The notes below the pieces were generated by a model that was not told the DNA's origin, ran no database searches, and worked only from the letters and a program-made list of their open reading frames with translations. DNA of 64,000 bases from Sediminicola sp040566555 (lineage in GTDB: Bacteria > Bacteroidota > Bacteroidia > Flavobacteriales > Flavobacteriaceae). The DNA lies in NCBI RefSeq assembly GCF_040566555.1, contig NZ_JBEWYP010000001.1, forward strand, positions 682,001 to 746,000. Reading direction: 5' to 3'. Within the stretch, counting starts at the first letter, position 1, and the number at the start of each line of letters is the position of its first letter. Positions 25,132 to 33,474 of the stretch are shown here, one piece after another. The translations under genes and the position numbers were made by a program.

Positions 25132-26622
25132 ATTAGGAAAAATATACTCCTTTCCGTCTCTATCGGGATCATATTTTTACTCTCTCTTGTCGTTTATGGT
25201 TTTACTAAGGAATCTTACAATACCATAGAAGTCGTATCCATTTGGGTACGCAACTATTTTGGCTATTTCTATCTCTATCTTGGTTTGGGGTGCGTTCTGT
25301 TGTTGGTAGGAGTTGCGCTTTCCCCTTTAGGCCAAATAAAATTGGGAAAAAAGAATCAAAAACCAGAGCATTCCCTTTGGGCATGGACCGCCATGCTCTA
25401 TAGCGCCGGAATGGGGGCCGGTATACTTTTGAGAGCAGTTCAGGAACCCGTATTTATGCAACAGAACCCTCCATTCACTTCTACGAACACTCCCGAAATT
25501 TTGGCCTTGGAATTCACGTTCTACCAATGGGGCTTAACGGCCTGGGCATTTTATGGACTGTTTGCAATGGTTGTTGGTTACGCCCTTTTTGTGAAAAAGA
25601 AAATGGTATTGGTGAGTTCAACCATAGACGATACCATCACTTATAAGCCCGCGAGAATGGGTATTGATGTTATGACGATCATTACCACCGTATTTGGCCT
25701 CATAGCAGCCATAGGCCTAGGGACCACACAGATCAATGGTGGTCTAAACCATGTATTTGAAGCAAATTTTGGAATTGCGACCACATTAATTTTGGCCATT
25801 GTCATTTCCTGTATCGCATTTATTTCAGTTTGGATGGGTGTCAACAAAGGGATTAAACTCTTATCAAAATTGAATATCCTAATTACCCTTGCACTCTTGG
25901 TTTTCATTTTCGTAACCAGTGATATTGGCAATATACTATGGTCCTTTATACAGGCTACACTACAATATTTAATTGACTTCATTCCTATGAGCCTTGCCTT
26001 GGGATCCTACGATCCCGGTATAGAATTCCTAACGGACTGGACATTCTATTATTGGGCCTTCTGGTTGGCCTGGGCTCCGTTTACCGGTATTTTTATTGCA
26101 CGCATCTCCAAGGGTAGGACTTTACGTCAATTGTTGTTGGGAGTGCTTATCATTCCCTCTCTCGGAACCTTCTTTTGGTTTTCTGTATTTGGTAGTTCGG
26201 CTTTTCAACTTATAGAGGAATGGGGAACCTACCAAAATGAGTTTGGCAATGTCTTCACCTCTATTTTTAAGTTTTTCGAACACTATCCCTTGGCTACCTT
26301 TTTGAATCTGACCACCATTGTTTTGTTGATAAGCTTTTTGGTGACGTCCGTGGATTCTGCTGTTTTTGTATTGAGTATGTTCAGCGATAAGGGAAAAAAA
26401 GATCCCAGTAAAATGCACCGTCTTCTTTGGTCCGTTTTTATTCTTTTTGGGGCGTTGGCCATTATTCTTTTGGGGAATGCCAAACCGGAGGTTGATGTGT
26501 TGATCGCCGTACAGAAACTACTGATCATCACCTCGTTGCCTTTTGCCTTTTTTATGGTGGCCATGATTATCATTTTCCTTAGGGAGCTCATAAAAAGTAA
26601 AAAAGCCCCTCTTTCACAATAA
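25132..26622 (+). CDS. BCCT-family betaine/carnitine/choline-type transporter; start codon not standard
   Basis: A sodium- or proton-coupled inner-membrane transporter of quaternary-ammonium compounds. The BCCT signature is present: MLYSAGMGAGILLRAVQEP (usual form GMGIG..WGVAEP) and the Trp-rich substrate helix LTDWTFYYWAFWLAWAPF followed by TGIFIARISKGRT. Many hydrophobic helices follow. The first standard start codon in frame is TTG 25285, yet the 150 bases before it, open since a TAA at 25093, clearly encode the first membrane helix (ILLSVSIGIIFLLSLVVYGF) and part of the second. No ATG, GTG, TTG or CTG exists there, so I place the start at ATT 25132 as a guess; ATC 25114 or ATA 25120 are alternatives, or a base is missing upstream. 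A shorter 445-residue product from TTG would lack helix 1. Confidence 0.85.
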   Translation: MRKNILLSVSIGIIFLLSLVVYGFTKESYNTIEVVSIWVRNYFGYFYLYLGLGCVLLLVGVALSPLGQIKLGKKNQKPEHSLWAWTAMLYSAGMGAGILLRAVQEPVFMQQNPPFTSTNTPEILALEFTFYQWGLTAWAFYGLFAMVVGYALFVKKKMVLVSSTIDDTITYKPARMGIDVMTIITTVFGLIAAIGLGTTQINGGLNHVFEANFGIATTLILAIVISCIAFISVWMGVNKGIKLLSKLNILITLALLVFIFVTSDIGNILWSFIQATLQYLIDFIPMSLALGSYDPGIEFLTDWTFYYWAFWLAWAPFTGIFIARISKGRTLRQLLLGVLIIPSLGTFFWFSVFGSSAFQLIEEWGTYQNEFGNVFTSIFKFFEHYPLATFLNLTTIVLLISFLVTSVDSAVFVLSMFSDKGKKDPSKMHRLLWSVFILFGALAIILLGNAKPEVDVLIAVQKLLIITSLPFAFFMVAMIIIFLRELIKSKKAPLSQ

Positions 26623-26633
26623 AAGAGAGGCTT
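26602..26633. terminator. Terminator between the BCCT gene and ctlX (convergent)
   Basis: AAGCCCCTCTTT / AAAGAGAGGCTT, eight-base loop region, sits across the BCCT stop codon. On the minus strand the single mismatch becomes a G-U pair and the stem is followed by a T-rich run, so it mainly serves ctlX. Confidence 0.65.
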
Positions 26634-26651
26634 GATAAATTTAAGTTTTGC

Positions 26652-27584
26652 CTATTTTTTTGGAAGGAATACCTCTGCCATCATACAGCGTGCACTTCCA
26701 CCACCACAGGTTTCTATGGTTTCCAAAGAACTATGGATTATGGGACAATGTTTTTCTATGGCTTTCCTCTGTTCAGGTGTTAAACTATTGAAAGCCGAAG
26801 TACTCATAACCAGATATGCTTGGCCACCCATACCTTCTACCTGCAACATATTTCCTGCAAATTGGTGCATCTGGGCTTCGGTAATTGCAATAATCTCCTT
26901 ACCATCCTGCTTCAAATGCTCCACAACATTTTTCTTTTCTTTCTTGTCATCAATGGTATCCAAACAGATCACTGCAAAGGCATCTGCAATACACATCATA
27001 ACATTGGTATGGTAAATAGGCAAACGCTCACCATTTACCGTTTGATTAGCCGTAAATACTACAGGGGTGTATTCAAAATCCTCACAGAATTCTATGAACA
27101 GTTCTTCGTCGGCACGAGCAGATAAAGCACAATAGGCCTTTTTATGTTCGCGGTCCAATATAATACTCCCAGTACCTTCCAAATACAATTCCTCGGCCTC
27201 AGCAGACGTATAATCAACAATGTTCTCTATCAAAAATCCCTTTTCTTCAAGAGTTTCCAAAATATCATCACGGCGCTCATTTCTTCTATTTTCAGCAAAC
27301 ATTGGGTAGATCCCAACATTTCCGTTCTCATGGAAAGAAACCCAGTTATTTGGAAAAATGGAATCAGGAGTATCAGGATTTAAGGTATCCTCCACAACCA
27401 CAACATTTACTCCTTTTTCCCTTAATTTACTGGCGAAGGCATCAAATTCATTTTGCGCCTTGCTATTAATTTCATTATTCATCATTTCCAGATTTTCTTG
27501 GAAATAATTGTTGACGGCAGTTTGCTCATTCATACGAAAGTTGACTGGGCGAACCATTAAAATTGTATTTGTTGCTTGCTTCAT
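26652..27584 (-). CDS. ctlX: Citrulline hydrolase CtlX-type (guanidino-group-modifying superfamily)
   Basis: A 310-residue cytoplasmic enzyme of the amidinotransferase/arginine-deiminase superfamily, matching the CtlX type that hydrolyses citrulline to ornithine, CO2 and ammonia (assignment from family resemblance). The early substrate loop is SIFPNNWVSFHENGNVGIYP with the catalytic acidic residues, the catalytic His is in LPIYHTNVMMCIAD, and the nucleophilic Cys in ETCGGGSARCMMAEVFLPKK. It is convergent with the BCCT transporter and divergent from a small membrane gene that is followed by a second enzyme of the superfamily. A -7 element lies at 27637-27644. Confidence 0.85.
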   Translation of the reverse strand: MKQATNTILMVRPVNFRMNEQTAVNNYFQENLEMMNNEINSKAQNEFDAFASKLREKGVNVVVVEDTLNPDTPDSIFPNNWVSFHENGNVGIYPMFAENRRNERRDDILETLEEKGFLIENIVDYTSAEAEELYLEGTGSIILDREHKKAYCALSARADEELFIEFCEDFEYTPVVFTANQTVNGERLPIYHTNVMMCIADAFAVICLDTIDDKKEKKNVVEHLKQDGKEIIAITEAQMHQFAGNMLQVEGMGGQAYLVMSTSAFNSLTPEQRKAIEKHCPIIHSSLETIETCGGGSARCMMAEVFLPKK

Positions 27585-27636
27585 GACTTGATGGTACTAT
27601 CTATTTTAAAAAATTCTTATCCTATACTAATAAGCA

Positions 27637-27644
27637 CAAAATTA
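27637..27644 (-). promoter_or_regulatory. Possible -7 element of ctlX promoter
   Basis: TAATTTTG on the minus strand fits TAnnTTTG, about 50 bases before ATG 27584. A TTG is present upstream but only 14 bases away, shorter than the usual 17-23. Confidence 0.35.
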
Positions 27645-27693
27645 GTTCATTAATTTGCCAATCTAAATGCCATAAGGTTAAATAATATACAAG

Positions 27694-27951
27694 ATGACTA
27701 CTACAGATTGGATTGGGGCTATCGGTGTTTTTTTAATATTATTGGGTTATTTTCTCAACCTAAGGGAAATAATAAAACCTACAGATCTTTCTTATATCCT
27801 ATTAAACCTATTAGGCGCAGGCATTGCGTGTCTTGCCTCGGTTTTATTAGGCTATATGCCCTTTATAGTCCTAGAGGGTATATGGGCCCTGGTTTCCCTA
27901 ATGGCCCTTTTAAAGTATGTAAGACATAGGCCTCAAGGAATTAATCCCTGA
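27694..27951 (+). CDS. Small inner-membrane protein (CBU_0592-like family)
   Basis: An 85-residue protein with three predicted membrane helices: WIGAIGVFLILLGYFLNL, LSYILLNLLGAGIACLASVL and FIVLEGIWALVSLMALLKYV, ending in a basic KYVRHRPQ tail. Its pattern resembles the short CBU_0592-type membrane family of unknown function. It lies between ctlX and the DDAH-like gene and its 3' end overlaps the latter tail to tail by 11 bases. A role in moving the substrates or products of its two neighbours is possible but only from position. Confidence 0.75.
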   Translation: MTTTDWIGAIGVFLILLGYFLNLREIIKPTDLSYILLNLLGAGIACLASVLLGYMPFIVLEGIWALVSLMALLKYVRHRPQGINP

Positions 27952-28855
27952 TTAAGGGCATCGTACTACACCTCAGTAAACCTTCCTGTTTGGAAATTTC
28001 AGCATATGGAATTTCCTCCACGGTAAATCCTTTTTCCCGCAGCCAATTGTTAAGTCTGGTAAAATTACGCTCCGATACTACAACATCAGGGGAAATAGAA
28101 AAGACATTGCTGTACATATGGTACATTTCGTCTTTAGTAATTTCAAACACCTTTTCCTTCCCGAAAAAATTGACCAACCAAAGGTATTCCTCCTCTACAA
28201 GGAAACCATTCTTATGGATTATGGCCATGTCCTTGCCTACCGGCTGAAAACAGCAATCTAAATGAAGTGCATTCTCATTGGCTATGGTATTGGACTTCCT
28301 CAATTCAAAAGACTTGACTTTTTTATTGGGAAACAGTGATCTTATAAATTCCACGCCAGCTTTATTGGTCCGGGCAGTAATGTAATCTGAATAATCTGCT
28401 CCGGAATATGTTCCAATAAAAATATAATCCCCATAAGGCATCACATCCCCTCCTTCAATATGAACGTCCTCTGGTGGGGTAATAATATTTTCTTGGGGTA
28501 TTTCATCCAAAACGTGCTTAATGGCCTCTATTTCAATCTCCCTATCTGGAAGAATATTGGCCTTTATCAATTTATCCTCTATAACGAAAGTAATATCCCT
28601 TGAAAAAATCTGGTTAACATCCTTGAATACTTTAGGTCTATAAACTTTCACTCCATATTTTTCAAAAACCGCTGCAAATGCTTCCATTTCCTTTACCATA
28701 TCTTCTTCTTTGGGATAGGTTCCGGCTAAAATATGTTCCAATGATTTAGGATCATAGGCCTCCTCTGGAGTAGGAACGGGACCACAACTCTCTGCGGTTC
28801 CTAAAAGAACTGCTCGTAAGCGAGAAGTTTCGTCTGTAACATTAAGATGTAACAT
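27941..28855 (-). CDS. Dimethylarginine dimethylaminohydrolase / amidinotransferase-family enzyme
   Basis: A 304-residue enzyme of the guanidino-group-modifying superfamily. Catalytic features are visible: the acidic FSRDITFVIEDKLIKAN and VHIEGGDVMPYGDYIF segments, the catalytic His in NALHLDCCFQPVG, and the nucleophile Cys at the end in EGLLRCSTMPLIRD. The pattern ALHLDCCF and LRCSTMPL is nearer to glycine/inosamine amidinotransferases and DDAH than to CtlX. It could hydrolyse methylarginine or a related guanidine, or transfer an amidino group. It follows gltA on the minus strand after a strong terminator and has its own -7 element (28870-28877). Confidence 0.82.
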   Translation of the reverse strand: MLHLNVTDETSRLRAVLLGTAESCGPVPTPEEAYDPKSLEHILAGTYPKEEDMVKEMEAFAAVFEKYGVKVYRPKVFKDVNQIFSRDITFVIEDKLIKANILPDREIEIEAIKHVLDEIPQENIITPPEDVHIEGGDVMPYGDYIFIGTYSGADYSDYITARTNKAGVEFIRSLFPNKKVKSFELRKSNTIANENALHLDCCFQPVGKDMAIIHKNGFLVEEEYLWLVNFFGKEKVFEITKDEMYHMYSNVFSISPDVVVSERNFTRLNNWLREKGFTVEEIPYAEISKQEGLLRCSTMPLIRD

Positions 28856-28869
28856 AGTTAAATTTTAAG

Positions 28870-28877
28870 CAAATATA
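28870..28877 (-). promoter_or_regulatory. Possible -7 element of the DDAH-like gene
   Basis: TATATTTG on the minus strand matches TAnnTTTG exactly, 14 bases before ATG 28855, and lies just past the gltA terminator. No TTG block is visible at the right spacing because the terminator stem occupies that region. Confidence 0.4.
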
Positions 28878-28897
28878 GAATACTTATATCTCTAAAA

Positions 28898-28928
28898 AAA
28901 AACTGCCCCTGTAAAAGGGGCAGTTTTT
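28898..28928 (-). terminator. Terminator after gltA
   Basis: AAAACTGCCCC, seven-base loop, GGGGCAGTTTT: a 12-base GC-containing stem with A/T runs on both sides, 23 bases past the gltA stop. On the minus strand it ends in a long T-run, so it is a textbook intrinsic terminator. Confidence 0.85.
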
Positions 28929-28950
28929 AATTTTATGTAATCGGCACGTC

Positions 28951-30237
28951 TTACTTTCTCTTTTCTACAGCAACAAATGCTCTGGCATTTTCGCCAATAT
29001 ATACCTGTCTAGGTCTTCCGATTGGCTCATTTTTCAATCTCATTTCCCTCCATTGTGCAATCCAACCTGGAAGTCTTCCCAAGGCAAACATGACCGTGAA
29101 CATTTCTGTTGGTATGCCCAATGCCCTGTATATGATTCCAGAGTAGAAATCCACATTCGGATATAATTTTCTATCTACGAAGTACTGGTCTTCCAAGGCT
29201 TCTTTTTCCAATCCTTTGGCGATTTCCAAGATAGGATCATCTATACCCATATCTCCCAAAACGTCGTCCGCTGCTTTTTTAATGATTTTTGCGCGGGGAT
29301 CAAAATTCTTATAAACCCTATGCCCAAAGCCCATCAATCTAAAAGGATCATTTTTGTCCTTGGCCTTCGCCATGTATTTTTTGGTATCGCCACCATCCTT
29401 TTCTATGGCTTCCAACATTTCCAATACGGCTTGGTTGGCACCACCATGTAAAGGACCCCAAAGGGCAGAAATTCCTGCTGAAAGAGATGCGAACAACCCA
29501 GCATGGGAAGAACCTACAATACGAACTGTAGAGGTGGAACAATTCTGTTCATGATCAGCATGGAGAATCAATAATTTATCCAAAGCCTCAATCACCAATT
29601 TATTGCTTTTGTATTCTTGATTTGGTTTCTTGAACATCATTTTATGGATATTCTCTACATATCCAAGGTTATCATCACCATAATCCAAAGGCAGGCCTTT
29701 CTTTTTACGTAAAGTCCATGCTACCAATACTGGGAATTTTGCTAGAATTCTAACAATGGCTCCATACATTTCCTTTTCAGAAGAAACATTTACTGAGGCA
29801 GGGTTAAAAGCTATCAAGGCACTGGTCAGTGAAGAAAGTACGCCCATAGGGTGTGCCGATTTTGGAAAACCATCCAAAATCTTTTTCATTTCTTCATCAA
29901 CATGCGATTCCGCTTTAATGTCCTTATGGAAATTGGCCAACTGCTCTTGGTTGGGCAGTTCACCAAATATCAATAGGTAGGCCACTTCCAAAAATTCGGC
30001 CTTTTCTGCCAATTCTTCAATAGAGTATCCCCTATATCTTAAAATGCCTTTTTCCCCATCCAAAAAGGTGATGGCACTTTCACAGGATCCGGTATTTTTA
30101 AAACCTGGATCTATGGTTATCATCCCTGAAGATGCACGTAATGTTTTTATATCAATGGCGAGCTCGTTTTCTGAACCCTCAATCACTGGAAATTCATATT
30201 TTTTCCCTTGATACTCTAAAGTAGCTTTGTCCGACAT
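28951..30237 (-). CDS. gltA: Citrate synthase
   Basis: A 428-residue type II citrate synthase that condenses acetyl-CoA and oxaloacetate at the entry of the TCA cycle. The catalytic residues are visible: His in ILHADHEQNCSTSTVR, His in MGFGHRVYKNFDPRA and Asp in NVDFYSGIIYRALG. The N-terminal small beta domain (TLEYQGKKYEFPVIEGSENE) is typical for the long bacterial type, which in other bacteria is inhibited by NADH; whether this one is cannot be told. It has a recognisable promoter at 30265-30295 and a strong terminator, so it is monocistronic. Confidence 0.98.
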   Translation of the reverse strand: MSDKATLEYQGKKYEFPVIEGSENELAIDIKTLRASSGMITIDPGFKNTGSCESAITFLDGEKGILRYRGYSIEELAEKAEFLEVAYLLIFGELPNQEQLANFHKDIKAESHVDEEMKKILDGFPKSAHPMGVLSSLTSALIAFNPASVNVSSEKEMYGAIVRILAKFPVLVAWTLRKKKGLPLDYGDDNLGYVENIHKMMFKKPNQEYKSNKLVIEALDKLLILHADHEQNCSTSTVRIVGSSHAGLFASLSAGISALWGPLHGGANQAVLEMLEAIEKDGGDTKKYMAKAKDKNDPFRLMGFGHRVYKNFDPRAKIIKKAADDVLGDMGIDDPILEIAKGLEKEALEDQYFVDRKLYPNVDFYSGIIYRALGIPTEMFTVMFALGRLPGWIAQWREMRLKNEPIGRPRQVYIGENARAFVAVEKRK

Positions 30238-30264
30238 TTTTGATTTTTACTATTTATATCATCG

Positions 30265-30295
30265 TAAAGTTATGAAAAACGATGTTGGTTAACAA
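30265..30295 (-). promoter_or_regulatory. Predicted gltA promoter
   Basis: Minus strand: TTG, 20 bases, TAACTTTA, compared with TTG-N17-23-TAnnTTTG (one mismatch at the last base). The -7 block lies 28 bases before ATG 30237. Confidence 0.5.
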
Positions 30296-30382
30296 TTCCC
30301 TAATTTCTTTTGTATTTTAATTAACAATACTTTTTTCTCATGGTAAATAACCAACAAAAATCAGTTGATTTTAAACAATATT

Positions 30383-31924
30383 TTAGGTGCTTATGGAGTA
30401 AAGTTGGGTATAATACTCATCGACAGATTTTTTCCATGTGAATCTCATCTCCTTTGCATTATTTTCTATTTTTTCCCAGGTTTGCTTATCATTAAGAAAA
30501 ACATCCAAAACTAGATCAAAAGCACTTTCCATATTGCGCATTTTCTGATCGTAAGTATCTCCATCAAAAATAAAACCGGTCCTAAGATGTTCTACTGTAT
30601 CTTTCAAACCTCCCGTGTGATGTACCAAACAAGGGTGACCGTTTCTCATCGCCAGCATTTGGCTTATCCCGCATGGTTCAAAAAGACTGGGCATAAAATA
30701 AAGGTCGGACTCCAAATAAATGGAATCAATGACATCCTCAGATTGTCCATTGACGAATATGAAGTTTTTATGGGAATAACTTATTTCACGGAACAATTTC
30801 TCATAACCTGGGTCCCCCGTTCCTAAAATCAGTAAAATTCCGTTGACCTTGGACAACTTTTCCAGTATGGCTATCATTACCTCTGGGGAGCGCTTAAAAA
30901 AATAAAATTTTTGTTCTGTTAATCTGGCCACACTTGAGCAAACAAAAGCAGGTGGTTCAGTTAAAAATTTGACTATCTTTTCTCCAGTGTGGGCTAGAAA
31001 GTCCGATTTATATTTCTTGGACTCTTCCTGCAGCCACTGAAAAATTGCAGTTATTGTATTGCGGTACAGATTCCCTTTTTCTGCTTCCCGAATATTCTGA
31101 TAGTTACTTCCATTGAGAATCCCGAACAACCTTCCTTCATTATCTGCATCTTGGAGGTCTTTTTCCAACCCTTCCCCTCCAATGAATTCAGGCGGGGAAC
31201 TGGGATGAAGTATATCTTCCTTATAGGATGGGGATACTGTATGCACAGCATCGGCCAAACGAATTCCAATAGCCATTAGGTTGATACAATCCTGATACCG
31301 ATAATCCATCAAGACCTTATAATCCAGATCGATCTCAGGGAACCAATTTTTGACAGAGGCGTAATTTCCATCAAACGGACGTATCCCCTGTATCGCCAAG
31401 TTATGGATGGTGTACACGAAACGCATCTGGTTCAAGTTCCTATATCCAGGATGGAACGCTCTTAGAAATAACAATAAACTAGTATGCCAGTCATGTATAT
31501 GCACCACATCCAGTTTGCCAAAACATTCTTTTTTAATTGCTTCTGCAACGGCTGTGCAAAAAATTACATATTTAATGAAGTCAGTATAAAACGGTTCTGT
31601 AGGATCGTCATGATATATATGGGCAATCCCACCGGCTTCTATTTCAGGATGATGAATGACATAATGGTGAATATTGGCAAATTCCTTTTTAGGAATCACT
31701 TCATATAGTTCCGCAGTATAGGTAACTCCTCGAAGTTTAAAATTTAAAAGCGTCCTAAGTGTTCCATTTTGGTGGAGTCTGGAATAGGAGGGTACAATAA
31801 TATGCGCCTTATCCCCTCTTTCTGAAATTTGTCTGGGAACATCCCTGACCACATCCCCCATACCCCCTGCCTTACATTTGGGTATTCCATCATTCTCGGC
31901 CGCTACAAAAAGAAAATTGTTCAT
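30383..31924 (-). CDS. glgA: Glycogen/starch synthase (GT5 family)
   Basis: A 513-residue glycosyltransferase that adds glucose from ADP- or UDP-glucose to glycogen chains. The acceptor/nucleotide loop is KCKAGGMGDVVRDVPRQISE (KxGGL/MxDV), followed by FVYTIHNLAIQGIRPF and VHIHDWHTSLLLF; the C-terminal Rossmann domain has the conserved ESDLYFMPSLFEPCGISQML motif and VHHTGGLKDTV. The length is that of full GlgA. Only this one glycogen gene is present. A short inverted repeat (30357-30372) lies just past the stop and may aid termination. Confidence 0.92.
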   Translation of the reverse strand: MNNFLFVAAENDGIPKCKAGGMGDVVRDVPRQISERGDKAHIIVPSYSRLHQNGTLRTLLNFKLRGVTYTAELYEVIPKKEFANIHHYVIHHPEIEAGGIAHIYHDDPTEPFYTDFIKYVIFCTAVAEAIKKECFGKLDVVHIHDWHTSLLLFLRAFHPGYRNLNQMRFVYTIHNLAIQGIRPFDGNYASVKNWFPEIDLDYKVLMDYRYQDCINLMAIGIRLADAVHTVSPSYKEDILHPSSPPEFIGGEGLEKDLQDADNEGRLFGILNGSNYQNIREAEKGNLYRNTITAIFQWLQEESKKYKSDFLAHTGEKIVKFLTEPPAFVCSSVARLTEQKFYFFKRSPEVMIAILEKLSKVNGILLILGTGDPGYEKLFREISYSHKNFIFVNGQSEDVIDSIYLESDLYFMPSLFEPCGISQMLAMRNGHPCLVHHTGGLKDTVEHLRTGFIFDGDTYDQKMRNMESAFDLVLDVFLNDKQTWEKIENNAKEMRFTWKKSVDEYYTQLYSIST

Positions 31925-32013
31925 TTATCTCGTAATATTCATTAATGTTTTATACCCATAAAAGGTAATTATTTATTTTCTATATGAAGACTATTTATAA
32001 AAAAAACAAAAAA

Positions 32014-32040
32014 AAAGCCCTTCTGAATTAGAAGGGCTTT
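32014..32040 (-). terminator. Terminator after eno
   Basis: AAAGCCCTTC, seven-base loop, GAAGGGCTTT, followed on the minus strand by a long T-rich run; 24 bases past the enolase stop. Classical intrinsic terminator. Confidence 0.85.
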
Positions 32041-32063
32041 AGTTTAGATCTAAAATATAGTTC

Positions 32064-33356
32064 TTATTTTATTTTAAATGCGTTTGGACCAGGGTAGTAT
32101 GCCACACTTCCCAATTCTTCCTCTATGCGCAATAACTGATTGTATTTTGCCATTCTATCAGATCTGGATGCTGAACCAGTCTTAATCTGACCTGTATTTA
32201 AGGCTACCGCCAAATCAGCAATAGTATTGTCTTCGGTCTCTCCGGAACGGTGAGACATTACAGAAGTGTATCCAGCATTGTGTGCCATATTCACTGCGGC
32301 AATGGTTTCAGTTAAGGTACCAATTTGATTCACTTTAATTAAAATAGAATTGGCAATTCCGTTTTTGATTCCTTTGGACAAACGCTCCACATTGGTAACA
32401 AAAAGGTCATCTCCAACCAATTGTACCTTGTCCCCAATCTTATCGGTAAGGTATTTCCAGCCTTCCCAGTCGTTTTCGTCCATTCCGTCCTCAATAGAAA
32501 TGATAGGGTATTTGGCAGATAGCTCAGCCAAATAATCGGCTTGTTGCTCACTGGTCCTTACCACTCCTTTATCACCTTCGAATTTTGTGTAATCATATTT
32601 ACCGTCCACATAGAATTCCGCTGCTGCACAATCCAGGGCAATCATTACATCGTCACCCAATTTATAACCCGCTTTGTCAACCGCTTTTGCAATAGTATCT
32701 AAAGCATCTTCAGTTCCACCAGCCAAATTTGGTGCAAAACCACCTTCATCACCTACGGCAGTACTCAAACCTCTATCGTGCAATACTTTTTTAAGGTTGT
32801 GGAATATCTCTGTTCCCATTTGCATGGCCTGAGAAAAATCTTTTGCTTTTACCGGCATTACCATAAATTCCTGGAATGCAATAGGAGCATCGGAATGCGA
32901 ACCTCCATTGATGATGTTCATCATAGGAACTGGAAGTGTATTGGCACTTACTCCACCAACATACCTGTACAACGGCATTCCCAATTCGTTGGCTGCAGCC
33001 TTAGCTACCGCCAAGGAAACACCTAAAATGGCATTTGCACCAAGTTTGGATTTATTTGGAGTACCATCCAAATCGATCATTGTCTGATCAATAAGATTTT
33101 GTTCAAATACAGACATCCCAACAATTTCTTCAAAGATGGCCGTATTTACATTCTTTACAGCCTGTCCTACGCCCTTCCCCATAAATGCTTTACCTCCATC
33201 GCGAAGCTCAACTGCCTCATGCTCACCAGTAGATGCTCCAGATGGGACTGCGGCCCTACCTAAAACTCCACTTTCTGTGTGCACATCAACTTCTATGGTT
33301 GGGTTACCCCTAGAATCTAAAATTTGTCTTGCATGAACGTTAATTATAATACTCAT
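32064..33356 (-). CDS. eno: Enolase
   Basis: A 430-residue glycolytic enzyme that converts 2-phosphoglycerate to phosphoenolpyruvate. Start ATG 33356 (MSIIINVHARQILDSRGNPT) is taken; the frame continues upstream to 33401 but without homology. Seen are the N-terminal AAVPSGASTGEHEAVELRDG loop, the metal ligands in MIALDCAAAEFY, ISIEDGMDENDW and LVGDDLFVTN, and the signature ILIKVNQIGTLTETIAAV plus SHRSGETEDNTIADLAVAL. Catalytic residues are all present. The gene is next to carA, an arrangement frequent in Flavobacteriia. Confidence 0.98.
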   Translation of the reverse strand: MSIIINVHARQILDSRGNPTIEVDVHTESGVLGRAAVPSGASTGEHEAVELRDGGKAFMGKGVGQAVKNVNTAIFEEIVGMSVFEQNLIDQTMIDLDGTPNKSKLGANAILGVSLAVAKAAANELGMPLYRYVGGVSANTLPVPMMNIINGGSHSDAPIAFQEFMVMPVKAKDFSQAMQMGTEIFHNLKKVLHDRGLSTAVGDEGGFAPNLAGGTEDALDTIAKAVDKAGYKLGDDVMIALDCAAAEFYVDGKYDYTKFEGDKGVVRTSEQQADYLAELSAKYPIISIEDGMDENDWEGWKYLTDKIGDKVQLVGDDLFVTNVERLSKGIKNGIANSILIKVNQIGTLTETIAAVNMAHNAGYTSVMSHRSGETEDNTIADLAVALNTGQIKTGSASRSDRMAKYNQLLRIEEELGSVAYYPGPNAFKIK

Positions 33357-33390
33357 AATTTTTCTTTGTTTCTGGTTATTTACTACTACA

Positions 33391-33398
33391 CAAATATA
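33391..33398 (-). promoter_or_regulatory. Possible -7 element of eno promoter
   Basis: TATATTTG on the minus strand matches TAnnTTTG, about 35 bases before ATG 33356. No TTG block is found at standard spacing. Confidence 0.4.
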
Positions 33399-33474
33399 CA
33401 AAACAGCACCATCACTGATTGTCTATATATTGTGATATTCCGCAGGTTTTAAAGAATTTATCAACTATATCGAT

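Noticed and set aside
30357..30372. Terminator after glgA (AAAATCA/TGATTTT)
   Set aside because: The stem is pure weak AT-type with a two-base loop; too weak to call as a terminator, mentioned only with the gene.
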